This document shows positions 1 to 11,855 of a DNA stretch of 64,000 bases, piece by piece. This stretch comes from Golubevia sp. BC0850 (Eukaryota; Basidiomycota; Exobasidiomycetes; Golubeviales; Golubeviaceae), in NCBI GenBank assembly GCA_012976225.1, contig JAAVVG010000010.1, positions 186,001-250,000 on the forward strand. Direction: 5' to 3'. The position numbers were made by a program, and so were the translations under genes. Each line of letters opens with the position of its first letter. Position 1 is the first letter of the stretch. The notes under the pieces are model-generated. The model was not told the origin of the DNA and searched no databases. It worked only from the letters and a program-made list of their open reading frames with translations.

Positions 1-564
1 ACAGAAAATGGTAATGCGGTGTATAAACCCACTCTGGAAGAGTTGTTAAAGAAAAGTGATGTGGTCAGTTTACATTGTCCTTTAAATGAAAACACAAAGG
101 GATTGATTGGGAAAAAAGAATTGGGAATGATGAAGAAGAACGCCGTTTTGATCAATACTAGTAGAGGACCGGTAGTCAAGGAAGAAGAGTTGGCAAAAGC
201 TATTTATGATGAAGTCATTGCTGGTTGCGGATTAGATGTTTATGAGAATGAGGTGAGTGTCAAATCGACGAAAGGATAAGGTCGACGAAAGGATAAGGTC
301 GACGAAAGGATTTCAGAAGAAGTCGAGAGAGAAGCTTCTTCAAACTTACGATGCTTCCTTCTCTCCCTTTCTATCTCGAAGCCAAAAATACATCCCTCTC
401 TGCTAGCTCTCAAAGATACTAAGGCTTTGTTACTACCTCACGTCGGAACTCTTACTTTGGAAACCCAAACTGAAATGGAGGCGGTTTGTTTGAGAAACAT
501 TCTGAAAGGTTTGGAGACTGGGAAGATGGGTTTCGTGGTGAATGAACAGAAAGGTCTGTTTTAA
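1..564 (+). CDS. D-isomer-specific 2-hydroxyacid dehydrogenase (glyoxylate/hydroxypyruvate reductase-like), 3' part
   Basis: The gene is cut by the window start; frame 1 is open from base 1. It encodes the C-terminal part of an NAD(P)-dependent 2-hydroxyacid dehydrogenase, which reduces 2-oxo acids such as glyoxylate. Visible family landmarks are SDVVSLHCPLNENTKGLI, the NAD-domain segment LINTSRGPVVKEEELAKAI, AGCGLDVYENEP and the C-terminal catalytic-His region LLLPHVGTLTLETQTEM. Exon A ends at 252 after VYENE with a GTGAGT donor. The intron is 253-381, and exon B (382-564) resumes with PKIHPSLLALKDTKALLLPH and ends at TAA. The 145 codons seen are about 40% of a usual 320-350-residue enzyme. 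The intron carries a 17-bp tandem repeat. Family assignment is secure; the substrate is not. Confidence 0.88.
264..311. repeat. 17-bp tandem repeat inside an intron
   Basis: About 2.8 copies of the unit gtcgacgaaaggataag lie head to tail inside the intron of the dehydrogenase gene (253-381). The first copy differs at its start and the last copy breaks off at gacgaaaggat. It lies in the 5' half of the intron, clear of the acceptor. Confidence 0.8.
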
Positions 565-1155
565 TTCGAAAGGAAAAATCGAATGTTATGACTCGATGAA
601 GAAAAAAGGGTGGAAGCGGGGGAGAAGGGGAGGGGGTGGACTTTGATGATCTTTTCCAGCATTTGTCTTAATGGAGCCAGCATGGATTGTGTTGAATAAC
701 ATTTTTAAAACAAAAAGACTGCTTGCGTCAAAGTGGTCTCTTAGGGTAGAGAAGAGTCAGTGTTTGCAGACGTTGTCTTAATGGGAGAATGAGGACGGAG
801 GCGGGTGTTGGGAAGAATTTGGACACCGCGATTGCAGTGATTGTTTGACTTTGAATCAAGTCTTCTTCTACTTGTTTCTGCTCTTTCTGTGATGAATCGG
901 GTTCAGTGAGAACTTAACGCACGACCCATGCGATACAAAAAGAGAACAAGACGGAACGGGGTCAACCACTCAGCCCATTCATCAAACTTTTCAAACTTCT
1001 CCTTCTTCAAGCTCAGCTCTAAAATCCGAACCATTTTACTCTTACTGCAAGCTTGGGCCTCTCGCGAAACGACAGCCAATCGGCGCGCTGGAGTTCTCTG
1101 CATGATTTGGTTTCGAGCATAGATCGACACCGCTTCACAATCACCAAGCTATTGT
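565..1155. other. Intergenic stretch, no gene seen
   Basis: This is 3' flank of the dehydrogenase followed by sequence with only short, composition-poor open frames on both strands (for example 903-1130 minus). No domain, RNA gene or repeat was recognised. Confidence 0.5.
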
Positions 1156-2051
1156 CTAGCTAACATCCTCTCTACGTTTCTCTCCTTCAAAGATGACTCT
1201 TCTTCCCAGATTGTGGTCATAATGCTCGAACTTTTCAAATAGATGTGAAGAAGCGTGATCAAGCGTAAGAGTCTTTAGAACTGGATAATCAAATTGCGAG
1301 AAATAGCTCATCGGGGAAGTAGCCTCATTCTTCTTGAGACCGAGGTCAGTGAGTTTGGTAAAAGACAAAGCAGCTTCTTCATGAGGACTTGAACTGTTGA
1401 ACTCTTGCATTCCTTTCACATCCAGCGAATCCAACCACAAACGTTCCAAACTGCCTCTACATCTTCTGAGAAGAGAGATAAGACTTGACTTTGGTAAATC
1501 TGAGCAGAACTCCATCATTATAGCCATGAGAGTAAAAGAGCTGGATCGAAAAACCATTTTCAATAGTAGCAGAAGAATTCCTCACCTGTAGTTCTCTAAG
1601 TTGGGTAAGAAGTCTTTAATTAGTTTCTCATTTATTTTCCCGGATCTTTTGTTGTTCATTAATCTCAACTTGGCGATAGTACGTTTAGACTGAAGTAAAT
1701 TGAAGATGGACTGGCATGGAATTGGTGTTGTCAACGCAATGTCCCCGTTCTCATGTAGGCGTAAAAGAGAGAGAGAAAGTAGATCTGTTTTCGTAAACAA
1801 AGTAATGAGGGAGAGTGAATTCCAAAATACTTCGATTTCTTCGCATTTAGGGACAGAAAAAGAGTTGCTTCCCAACAAATCTTTCCACAATTTTTTGCTT
1901 CTATCAGGTCGATCTTCGATAGGTAGACATGTCTTAATGTTGCTCTTGAAGAAACGAGAATTGATAGGAACGTCTTTGCAGGAATTGGAGTATAAATTTC
2001 CAATTTCAGTTCTTCTAAACTTTCACCAGGAAGAACTAGAGACAAATCCAT
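1156..2051 (-). pseudogene. LRR/F-box-like protein, apparently decayed
   Basis: On the minus strand a leucine-rich sequence can be followed from GESLEELKLEIYTPIPAKTF through TLRHVYLSKIDLI, then WKDLLGSNSFSVPKCEEIEV, and LLRRCRGSLERLWLDSLDV to YPVLKTLTLDHASSHLFEKF. The irregular L-x-x-L spacing suits the LRR part of fungal F-box proteins, but no N-terminal F-box was found upstream. The reading frame changes near a run of six T (plus strand, 1891-1896), where two frames overlap; this could be a real frameshift or a sequencing error. A 45-nt intron (1585-1541; GTGAGG donor, gatccag acceptor) would join NLENY to SSFTLMAIMM in phase. No function can be assigned. It resembles the relic at 51730-52263 in style only. 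Confidence 0.45.
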
Positions 2052-2409
2052 TTGAACGCTGAAGGATGGTAGAAGAAGCGGAGAACGAAGTTCTGAAGCA
2101 AGAGAAAGGAATTTTTGGGGCCTCCGCGTTCCCCACCTTGTCCTCCCCTTTCGACTTTAACACCTTATCGAAGTGATGTTTCCCTTTTGTAAGGACATGA
2201 TGCTTTGTCGGGTCGAGGTTTTGGCTCCAAACCAGTGCCGGTGCTGTTCACCCATTTCGATTGGGCCAATCTGGTGGCGGAATCGTACAGCCTGTCCAGC
2301 ACTAAACAAGGCCTCGGGAAGGAAGCAAAAGATCAAAGATGGCATTATTGTAAATCTTAGATGTAAATGGAAGTATGTAGACGAAGCGTGACCCAGACCC
2401 CCTCCCGTG

Positions 2410-5400
2410 CTACCCCAGCCTCTCTTTTAGCTTTTTCAAAGCAGATCTACAAGGTTCCCCGTGCAGATTCGCTTCACTAAAGCTAGCGTTACTAATCAAA
2501 TCATCGATCTTCTCAATAGCCAAATCACATGACTGTCTCAAGACTTGCAGAGACTCCTTCGAACCAAACGATTCCATTGTTGAAGGGACTTGAAGTAAAG
2601 CATGAGCCGAAGCCAACTTAACCTTGAAAGTTCTAGAATGAATTGAAGAAGAAAGAGCTAAAACAACTTTTGAGAATAGCGTTCCATCTTCTCCTTCGAC
2701 TGTCTCTGATAACCACTCTCTAGCTTCTTCGGATCCCAACGCTCTGCCTAGAGAAGATGCTGCGTTCCACTTCATTTTCGGACTTCCGCCTTGGTTTGAA
2801 GATCCTTTCGAGGGCTGGAGATCGGTACTAACCCATACTACATCGCAAAGTCTCTCTATCGCTTCCTGGGATAGCCTTTGAAGGGACTCTTTGGAGGCGG
2901 CTTGAGGGATCCAGCTGGGTTCGATGCTACCAAGTAGCGCTCCAAAGGCTCGTAGAGCGTTCAAAGCTACTCTTTCCTCCTTTTTCGAAGCGGATAGAGC
3001 TGCTCGAAGAAGTGAAGTCCAGATCTCCTGCGAGAAGGTAGGGGATTGAAGTTGAGATCGACGTGCGAAGTAAACTTCACAGAGATTTGCCAGAGTCCAA
3101 CTTCCTCTTGTCTGAACCAGGAGAGCTTCGTCATCCAGAGCACCTGTGCTAGTTCCAGTAAGAGCTTCGATAGAGAACTCAAGAGAAGACCTCAATTCCT
3201 GTTCCGATTCCTCCTTTGCGTTAAGTTTGAGGCTATCCATCAAGATGACTCCTAAAGCCCTGACTGCCGATGCCCTCGCAGCAGCTTCCCCGTCTTTCAA
3301 AAGTGACGAAAGGATGGGTCTGGTTTGGTACTCTTCTGCCTCTACGGATGCTGACTGTAGAAACGTGTCCCAGAAGGGTAGAGAGTCGGCTAGAAGCGTT
3401 CTAACGATTGGACTGCTGTCTGCTCTGGTCGAAGAGACGATTCGAGATAGAATATCAACCTGTGAATCCTTCTTCTGCCTCTGATTTCCGAACTCCTGAG
3501 AAAGAGAAGCTTGTTCCGCTCTTGATCGAAGAAGCGCTTGCAAGAAACCAGCTGCTGCTTGACGGATGATTTCATTTCGGCCAGGGAAACATCTCTCCAT
3601 CAGCTTTAACGCTTTTGCGTCGTAGGGCCTATCAGAGATGAGAAAGAGAGATCAGAGAGCCGCCCAGACGAGCAAAAGCTTCCGTTCAGGAAGTCGAGCA
3701 ACCAAACTCACCTCAAAGCTTCCCTTCTGTTCCCCGCGAACGTCGCCAGAGTGCTCCAAAGTTGAACTGCGACAGGCTCAGACGTTCCATCATTCGAGAG
3801 TTGCTCCATGACCTCTCGTAATGCTTGATCGTCAGCATCAGAAGCAGAAGAAGATGCGTCTGCCAAAGACGAATCAGTCGGGGCGAGGATTGAAGTCGCT
3901 GCTGCGGCTCTTGGAGCTGAATTGGGGTGAGAGAGGGAGTTGGAGGTTCCTGAAGGTCTAGAGCCACTTGTAGGCGCTGAAATGAGAGCCGATAGAAGAC
4001 TGTAGGCCCCAACAGCCACCGCAGGCTCCGAATGTGAGCACAGACCGAGAACTGGCTGTCGTAGAATTTCTAGATGTGACTGTCTAAGCTTGGCTGTTGA
4101 AGCAGAAGTGACCAAAGTTTTTGCGAGCTAGAGAAAGAGAGTGAGAGGATGAGAGTGGAGAGCTCCTGTCAGCCGCCAGAGGGCAAGTAGCTTTTCGAAC
4201 CTCAAGAACTCACGCGAAGGACAACTTCCAGAAGAGCAGCAGGTTGATGAGATCCCTTCCTCTCAGAACGGCTCTGAACGACGCTAGGGTTCGAGATAGA
4301 CACATTGGATGAGCTACGAGAATGAGATCCCTTGAAAGAAGATCCGGAGCTTCTGATAGGGGCTGAAAGGAAAGCTGCGACTCGACTTCTTAGTCCAACC
4401 ACCATAGACCCTAATCGAGCAGATAAAGATGTATAAGAAGCCATTCGAGGGTATCTGGAGAAACCGAGAGTAAGATGGGACGCAGAAGGAATCAGTAGTA
4501 AAAAGGGGGCTAAAGATGTCGAAAAGAGTCAGACTCACCTCTCCTCAGCAGCTGCAAGCCAACCTTTCTTGCTCCCTTGAGTCAGTAGACTTTCAAGAGC
4601 GTGAGCTGCAGCGATCCGAACAGAGAGCGCTGGATCACTCTCTACTAGGTTGAATAGTGAGAAAGAATTGAGGTGATTCGAGGATTGAGGAGATGGGCCG
4701 AATCGAGATGGTACGATTGAAGATGGAGAAAGAGTTGTGTTTGATGATGTTGAAATTGAAGAATCAGGAAACAGTGAGCCCCAATGGGGGTAGACTTGAT
4801 TGGGAGAGTGCTGAAGAGGTAGGAAGGATGAGAGAGAGAGAGTCTGCAAGTCGTCCAATTGACCAGAAGAGTTGTCCAAAAGCACTCACTTCATTCAAAG
4901 ATATAAGACAAGCGATCGCATTCATCCGTACACCTCGAGAGGCGTCTGATAGCCTGCAAAGAAATGGGAATGGGATTCTCCTGGGTCAGATAAGGAGAGC
5001 AGAAATTGGAACTTCGAAAATTCCTTTTCAACTCGCCTTTGCCTTTTCCTAGCTTCTCCCGAATCTTTATCGCCGCCTTTCGAAGACCCGATTCCGATAT
5101 CTACACTACTTTCCGAAGCATTTCCTAATTCAAATTCCGAAGTGGATTGCAACTGATCTTCTTCTTCCGTCTCTCCTTCAGTTTCAGTTCCAGTTCCAAC
5201 TCCAACTTCACTAGGTCCTTCATCTCCCAGACTTATGTCGGAGCTCTTAGACTTCAGCGAGGGAGAGTCATGATATCTTGACTGAGATTTGGTAGGAGAG
5301 GAAGTAGACGTCCCAATCGAACTTGCAGAAGATTTCTCAGGTGAAGTTGAAGGACCTGTCGAGGTACCGAATCCCAAAGCTCCTCCTCCTACTACTCCAC

Positions 5401-6346
5401 CTCCAGTCCTTCGCGAATTGGAGGCTCCCTTGATCTCTCTAGAGTTGGAAGGGTTGGGAGATCTATCGACCGAATGATTGCTAAGCCTTCGACCTCTTCC
5501 AGAATCGAAGTGACCTCGACTTGAAGATCTGGAGATTGAAGATTGAACTTTCGGATCTACTCCGCAGGTTGAGGCTTTGATCAGAAGTGAGATAAAAACT
5601 GAGATTTGTTGAGGCTGCAGAAGTAGAGAGGTCGTAGCTTTTGAGTTGGAAGAGGAGAGAAAGTTGAAGAGAGAGTGAATGGCTTTAAGAGATGCGGCTG
5701 CTGATTTGAAGGAAAGACCTGATGGCGAAGGAGAAGAAGAAGAAGAATTGGAATTTGCTAGAGTCGTCGTCGTCATAGAGGAGGTCGTAGAAGGACTTGG
5801 GATCAGAGACGTCCGCAGTGATTCTACCAGGATGTCGAACGAGAGAACGGGATTCAGGTTGATTTCTTCTCTGTAGAACTCTGAGGAAGAGATAGCTGTG
5901 GATAGTTTGAAAGATATCGCTCTGAGTAGAAGGATTTTGGCATCAGCTTTGAAGGTGGAAGAGCATGAATTGAGGATGGCTGTAAGAGTTGGACTTGAAG
6001 AAGTCAGCGTGGAAGATGATGAATGTTTTGATCTAGACTCGTCACCCTGCTCATTACTCGTTGTCTCATTCTCTTTTCTCGTCGACAACTTGTTCTGTGA
6101 ATGGTGAAGGTCAGAGTCTACATCTCCAAGGATTGAGGCGAGTTTTGCCAATAGAAGTCTCCTCTCCTCAACTGCTGGACAACTTAGCTTGGAGAGAATT
6201 GTTGCTAAGAGTTCATCTGGAGAAGATCCAGGAGCATCAACCATCTCTTTCTGGCCGAAAGTAGAATGGGTAGTGCTGGTCGACGGGAGAGAGATATAGA
6301 ATTGTCGGTCCATCTCGAAGTACCTTGTTCCTTGTTCCCACCCCAT
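2410..6346 (-). CDS. HEAT-repeat protein, HEATR6-like
   Basis: About 1171 residues in six exons. The model is 6346-5043 (last exon-1 base uncertain), 4953-4890, 4810-4539, 4454-4214, 4127-3712 and 3628-2410. The N-terminal 450 residues include long Ser/Thr- and Glu-rich low-complexity stretches. HEAT-like helices follow: KRLSDASRGVRMNAIACLIS, DPALSVRIAAAHALESLLTQ, LRQSHLEILRQPVLGLCSHS and, near the C terminus, SPKMKWNAASSLGRALGSEE. The last matches the conserved C-terminal repeat of HEATR6, a poorly understood scaffold protein. Exon 1 either uses a GC donor at 5042 (GC-AG intron) or GTTCCA at 5012; both keep frame. The first Met (6346) lies 10 bp from the divergent gene, so Met at 6313 or 6244 may be the true start. 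Gene limits are good; function is unknown. Confidence 0.75.
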
Positions 6347-6356
6347 TCATCAAGAA

Positions 6357-8097
6357 ATGAGAAGGATTGGATCCATTTGGATTCTTTCAATCTTTTCAAT
6401 TTCAATTTTAACTTCAACTTCAGCTCAACTTTATAATTCAAGTTTTGGTAAAGCTTGTTCAACTTCAAACAATCGATTAGCACCAGATACTAATCAATTC
6501 TTGAGTGATTGTGGATACGCTGCATGGTGCAACCCTACTTCAAACACTTGCACTAGAAATGGCTGTAGGAAAGATGAATACCCTTTTGGAATGGGTCCAA
6601 GGAGAGTGAGTGCGTTTCAGTTGAACAGAACCTGAATGAGGCAGCAAAGGGATGGGCTGATGGATGAAACTCTCAGTCCAAAGGAACCACAAGATCTCGG
6701 TCATGGTGTGGGCACTCTCGTGGAATCAAGAGCTTTCTTTGAGATGTCTTTTTACCTTAGACGTACCGAACCAGGAGGGAGGCATGAGCTACAAGCTACG
6801 TTGAGAAGCTTTGGAGAAGCTGCTCTGTCTCTATCAGTGACCCACTTGCTCACCTGTACATCCTCCCTATGTCTTACTCTCGCTTTCGTAGGAGTGGCCA
6901 CCTCTCTGCTCCTCTGGTCAGGTGAGTTCTCGATGACTGCTGATCGTATAGAGCCCCAGGAGAGGCAGTCGATCCTAATCTCTCTTCCTCTACTCCTCTC
7001 TCGCCACCTCTCACCTCCTCAACAGTTCTGTCCAGACGAAGGAAGTCAGTGTATGAATCTTCAATCTCAAGGTGATCCTTGTCAGCTCAATCGAGATGGT
7101 GCGTGCTGCGTGGTGTAGCTCTACTCCAATCACTTCCGTTCTCTCACTTCTGCTGTCTTTTAGCTGAACTTCCACCCGACACGCTTTGACTTACTTTGAT
7201 CCCTCATTCACTAATATCTTTTCAGATGAGTGCGCTTCTTCTCCTTCTTCCTCCAGAAGCTCAGGAGTCAAGCCGATCTGTCTCAATCTGAAATGTCGAG
7301 AAACCAACGTCAAAATTGGAGACACCTGTGAAAATGAAAACACAGTTTACACCGTCTTTTTAGGGGGAGGGGCAACTGCTGGAGAAGTAGTTAGTCGGTT
7401 AGTTTTCGAATCCCTACTCAAACTGTCTCAAAGGTCCTTTCTCGCCTTGTCCTCATTTTCCCTCTTCTTTCTTGTACCCATCTTTTCCATTTCCATCAGA
7501 GACAACTGCATCTCATCAGCCTACTGCGACTACACAACTTCAACCTGTCTTTCAAAATTAATTTCCTCATCTCCATGTTCAGCAGACAAAGAATGTCTTT
7601 CTGGAATTTGTTCTTCCTCTACTTTCAGTTTCAACAACTTAGCAAATGGGTTTTGCACTTCTAGTATGATATCTACTTCAGTTCCTATTTATGCTTACGT
7701 TTTAGTTGCTTTTGGAATCGTCTTGGGCTCTGTGTTGATGGTTTATCTTTTAGTTAGAACTCATACGAAAGCAAGAAGGAATACTAAATTGGAGAGAGAA
7801 GAATTTGTTAAGGAAGAGAAGAAATGGAGAGATGAGATTAACAACGAGCAGTTGAATGCTGCTGGTGGTTGGACTACAAATTTTAATGATTCGTCGTTTC
7901 ATGGGAATGGAGATGGGAATGAAGTTTGGGAAAGAGGAGATGGTGGGAGATCTTCGAGTCCAGGTGGAAATGATCTAGATGCTGATTCTTCAAGTTATAC
8001 TTATAGAGATGGGAGGTATGATACGAGCGAGAAGGTTTCTCAGGAAGCGGAAGGGTTGAGAAGGAGAGGTGAGGGTGAAAATCATCACCCTCTTTAA
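6357..8097 (+). CDS. Cys-rich secreted/single-pass membrane protein
   Basis: About 373 residues in five exons: 6357-6605, 6892-6921 (30 nt), 7026-7098, 7226-7397 and 7500-8097. All junctions are in phase. An N-terminal signal peptide (ILSIFSISILTSTSAQ) precedes a cysteine-rich ectodomain with clusters such as CGYAAWCNPTSNTCTRNGCR, WPPLCSSGQFCPDEGSQC, DDECASS and CSADKECLSGICSS. A transmembrane helix follows (AYVLVAFGIVLGSVLMVYLL, coded near 7690-7755), then a basic stop-transfer and an acidic/Gly-rich cytoplasmic tail. The pattern resembles fungal Dickkopf-N-type Cys-rich proteins, but I cannot name a ligand. It is head-to-head with the HEAT-protein gene and must share its promoter region. 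The 30-nt exon supplies EWPPLCSSGQ and makes a continuous Cys-rich sequence. Confidence 0.75.
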
Positions 8098-8401
8098 GTT
8101 CGGAAATCTTAGTTTCACTTGCTGTTCATTTTTCACTCATTGGACTTCGTTTTGTAAATACATCAAGCTTTCTACCTAAATCAATTTGAGTTGTAACATT
8201 TCGTCCCCGTTGCAAGAGCGATAGGGTTGCGACTGGGAACTGTCGACTGTCGACTCGTCTCGAACATCGAGATCGGAAGAAAGGAAATTGAAAGTCATTA
8301 ATGAAAGGTGAGATAATTTAGAAACTAAAGAGTCTATAACAAGGTATCACGAAAATCAGAGATCTACTAAGGGGAAAGAGGAAAACAGAATCCGAAAACC
8401 T
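8098..8401. other. Convergent 3' intergenic region
   Basis: This lies between the convergent ends of the Cys-rich protein gene and the ABC transporter gene. It is AT-richer than the flanking exons. It presumably holds both 3' UTRs and polyadenylation signals; no defined motif was assigned. Confidence 0.4.
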
Positions 8402-10872
8402 CTACTTTTGAAGTTTCAAGACCATGTAGAACATCAACCTGTAAACAACGATAATGATGACTAAAATGAAAGCGTAGAGAGTTGTTGAGATTCCTGCGAA
8501 TCCCAAGTCTTGAACTACATCTTCACCTTTCAAAGCGCAAATACCCTGAGAGATTAGAGAAGATTGGAAGGAACATTGACAGTTTCCTTCAGCGACTGAA
8601 CCTTCACAGGGAAAGATGAGACCAGTCAAATCGTTCTTGACCAAAAGTTGGAAAGAGAAAGTTTCAAAATTGATGAAGTGAGCCCAGTAATAAACCCATG
8701 CAGGCAGATTCCTCATGAAGTATCCTTGAGTTGTCTGATAAAGAAAAAGTTTGGAGAAGCAAGGGGTGAGATTGGTTGGAGATCAAGGGGAGAGAAGATG
8801 GGACTACTCCCTTGTGGGAAGAGGTCGGAAAAATGACTAAGAAAATCATTACTCACCATCCAGAAACCGAAACTGAAGGCTGAGATAGCCAAAGCAGCGA
8901 TGAAGATAGGAACGATAGCTGAGATCAAAAGCGTCTGGAACTCAGCAGCCAATACAGCTAGGTAGAGGAAGGCTAGGAACTTGAAAAACTCATTAGCTCC
9001 AGGATGTAAACCAATTGACCAGTAGCAGATTACCGAGAAAAGAAGAGCGCACATGAAGAGGAAGGGAAGAATCACCAAGGTCTGAAGTCGAGCAAGGGAA
9101 GAAGAAGATGAAATTGAGTGAACACCATTCCAAGCTCCACATATGTTTCACCTCGGAGTCAAAACATACCTGGGCTAGAACATAGGCTCCAGGGCCGTAT
9201 AACCCATTCCTCTTCTCCCTGACGAAGACGGATCTCTCTTCCAGATAGGACGGGCAAGTTGCGACGGACATGAAGGCAAGGAATGCAACTGAAAAGAAAT
9301 GGACTGAAAGTCTGTCGTTGATTCTTGAAGAGATCTGAGGGAGATTGACCCAAACTGTCGCCAGTCTTGATTCGATAAAGAGGGTGCAAGTCAGATGTCG
9401 AGTCACGAAAGAAGTTGAGAACCTTCTCGCCAAGTTTCAAACTCACAGGATTCCCATTCCCACATACATGGCGGCTCTGACTCCGTAGGCCATTAGATTT
9501 CTCGAGTAGTTCAACCTGCAAAAAGTACCGGAGAGACTTTGTCAGCGAGAAAAGTCTTTCGATTCAAGAGACGGAGCGCAGATTCACCAATTACGATAGG
9601 TAAGGATCCCGGTCTTGAACCAAAAAGTCCTGAAAACCTGAACTCCATTGAGAGATTTTCCCGACCCTGGAGGGTTGCCATGGCTCCCGCTGTCGAGACT
9701 GTCATCACTTTGTCTCTGCTCCTTTTCAGAAGCTTTGAAGATAGTTGTGAATTCTTGAACATCGATTTTCTTGGCGTTGGCAGGAGAAGTGAAAGTTGAC
9801 ATTTCCTGAGCGTTACCCTTGTTGTTGATGAACGGATCACTTGCAGATGGCTCTTCAGTGTTGAAGTCAGAAGAGACTAGGGACATGACGAAATCTGCTG
9901 GATTGGTGTGTTGAGGACAATTGTAACCGATCTTGGAGAAGTAGGGAGCAATTTCCAAAGTTGGACCTCTATAGATGGTAGAACCTTGGGCTAGAAGAAG
10001 AGTTTGATCGAAGAGCGAGAACGTCTCCCAGTTGGGAGAATGAATAGTGGCTACAACGATGATTTGGAACTCTTTCGCAAGACCACTGATGGAGTTCATG
10101 ACCTCATAAGATGTCTGACTGTCCAAGCCACTTGTAGGCTCGTCTAAGAACAGGACCTTTGGCAAAGTGATTAGAGAGTTTCCGATCGTTACTCTCCTCT
10201 TTTGACCTCCTGAAATACCTCTTTGAATTGGAGTTCCGATCTTGTTGGAGGCAACCTTGCTTAGACCTAGACCTTTCAGAATGGCTGAAGTACGATTCGC
10301 TAGAGTTGAGGCGGGAGTAGTAGGTGGAAGACTGAAGTTAAAAGGGGAAGAAAGATCAAGAAGAAGTGTCAAGTGCGTATCAGGGATGGGGGGAGACAGA
10401 AGCGGCATTTCACTTCCGATCGTAATACTCACGAGAGCTTTGCGGAGAGACTCAAAGTCTCTTCCACGGTTAGAACACCAAGTAAAGAGTCGTCTTGTTC
10501 AACGTAAGAGCAGATGTCTTGAAACTTGAAGCTTGGACTGGAGTCAAAGGTGATGGAACCTCTGCTCGGCGATTTCCTACCTGCTAGAAGGTCCAGAAAT
10601 GTAGACTTTCCAGCTCCAGATGGACCTAGAACTGCGGTTATAGGAAAGAAAGGAGGGGTGAGAATGTCAGAAAAGAGGGGTAGGAGAAGGGAAGAAAACA
10701 TCGACTACTTACCAGCGAGCATCTCTCCACTAGAAATACGACCAGAGATACCATCAACTAGTGACTTTGTTTCTTTGTTCTTCAGTTTGATGGAGAAGGA
10801 GAGGTCTTGGAATTCGAAAACATGATGACCGTTCTTCTCAGAGATAGATCCTTCTTCAAGTTTGGAGGACAT
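8402..10872 (-). CDS. ABCG-type (White/PDR half-size) ABC transporter
   Basis: 641 residues in seven exons: 10872-10713, 10631-10433, 10331-9588, 9515-9447, 9365-9170, 9081-8857 and 8734-8402. All junctions are in phase. The nucleotide-binding domain comes first, as in the ABCG family: Walker A LGPSGAGKST, a Q-loop region CSYVEQDDSLLG, signature RGISGGQKRRVTIG, Walker B VLFLDEPTSGLDSQ and the H-loop ATIHSP. An ABC2 membrane domain follows from NYSRNLMAYGVRAAMYVGMG through several hydrophobic segments (LLISAIVPIFIAALAISAFS; LYAFILVIIIVVYRLMFYMV). The Cys-containing loop FPCEGSVAEGNCQCSF before the last helix is typical of ABCG. As a half-transporter it should dimerise and export lipids or xenobiotics; the substrate cannot be told. 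The start gives a short MSSKLEEGSISEKN leader. Confidence 0.93.
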
Positions 10873-11855
10873 GTTGCGAGTGTTTTGATGAGTTGGGTTC
10901 TGGCAGGGGTTAAGATGGGTAGATTGGAGCGAAGAAGATGAAGAGAAGGAAGAGGGGGAGAAGGAAGAGGCTTCGTCTTTTAAAGGCTGGCAGCAGGCAG
11001 ATAGATACCCACAAGCCCAAAATTAATATTCCGCAACCGCTATGGTCGCGAGAAGAAAGCTCCTTCTATGTGAGTTTCCTCCCTCTCTTTCTACCTTCTA
11101 TCGTACACATCCAACATGTCAGAGGTAGTCTGTAAGGATGAAGACAAAAAGTTCAGTGTCGACGAACCCCTTTCTGCCTGAGAGGGCGAAGACATAAGAG
11201 GACGCTTGCGATGTCGCCATCGAGAACGCGGAGGATTCTTCTGAGCGGCGGAGCATTCTTCTGAAAGCTTCTAGAATGTTCCGTCTCCCTTTAAACGCAC
11301 CAACAGAGTGCAACCCAAAATCGGGAAGCTGATGATCGATGAATATCGTGAACAATAAATTCGAGACAAGAATTGGAATTCTTTCAGAACGTCCGCGATT
11401 CCCAGTTTTTCCCTTTTTCAGGGATGGCGGGCATTCTCCAGTCTGCAGTCGAATCGCAGGGAGCAGAGACAACAAGCCTGAAGCTCATCACTCTGCGGAA
11501 TCAAATTCTCTTTAATTTCTGTAGTTGCGAGTTGTGGAGGTGTAAGCCCATTAGTGAAAGAGGGTGGCGACCTGGTCTTTTGAAGGAGACTTCGAGAGGT
11601 CAATCGCGTCGCCTCTTCCTTTTCACTCTCCTTCTCCTCTCCAGCCAATTCCCACCTTGGACACCCAGCCGATCCCCCCTTATCATGTGTAAAGACGTCT
11701 AAGTCGGCGCCTTTGGTGGGATTGTTAGTGAAACACTGAACACGTTGATTTGAAATTCAAAGCCGCTCTTACCCGACCAGAAGAACTTCGAAAAGGTTTT
11801 CAAGTGAGGTTTTCATTCCTTCAAACTTCTTTCCCTCTCCAACAACCACAACGAA
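10873..11855. other. Divergent intergenic region between ABC transporter and phosphatase
   Basis: About 980 bp with no convincing coding sequence. Several frames stay open for 60-120 codons but their translations lack domain-like character. The last 30 bp before 11856 are CT/CA-rich and probably 5' leader of the phosphatase. Confidence 0.45.

Noticed and set aside
6636-7118. 160-codon open frame across the first introns of the Cys-rich gene
   Set aside because: Only its last part (FCPDEGSQC) and the 30-nt exon are coding; the remainder is intron of unrelated composition.
11119-11475. 118-codon open frame (minus) between the ABC transporter and the phosphatase
   Set aside because: No domain, unnatural composition and no splice or start context supporting a gene.
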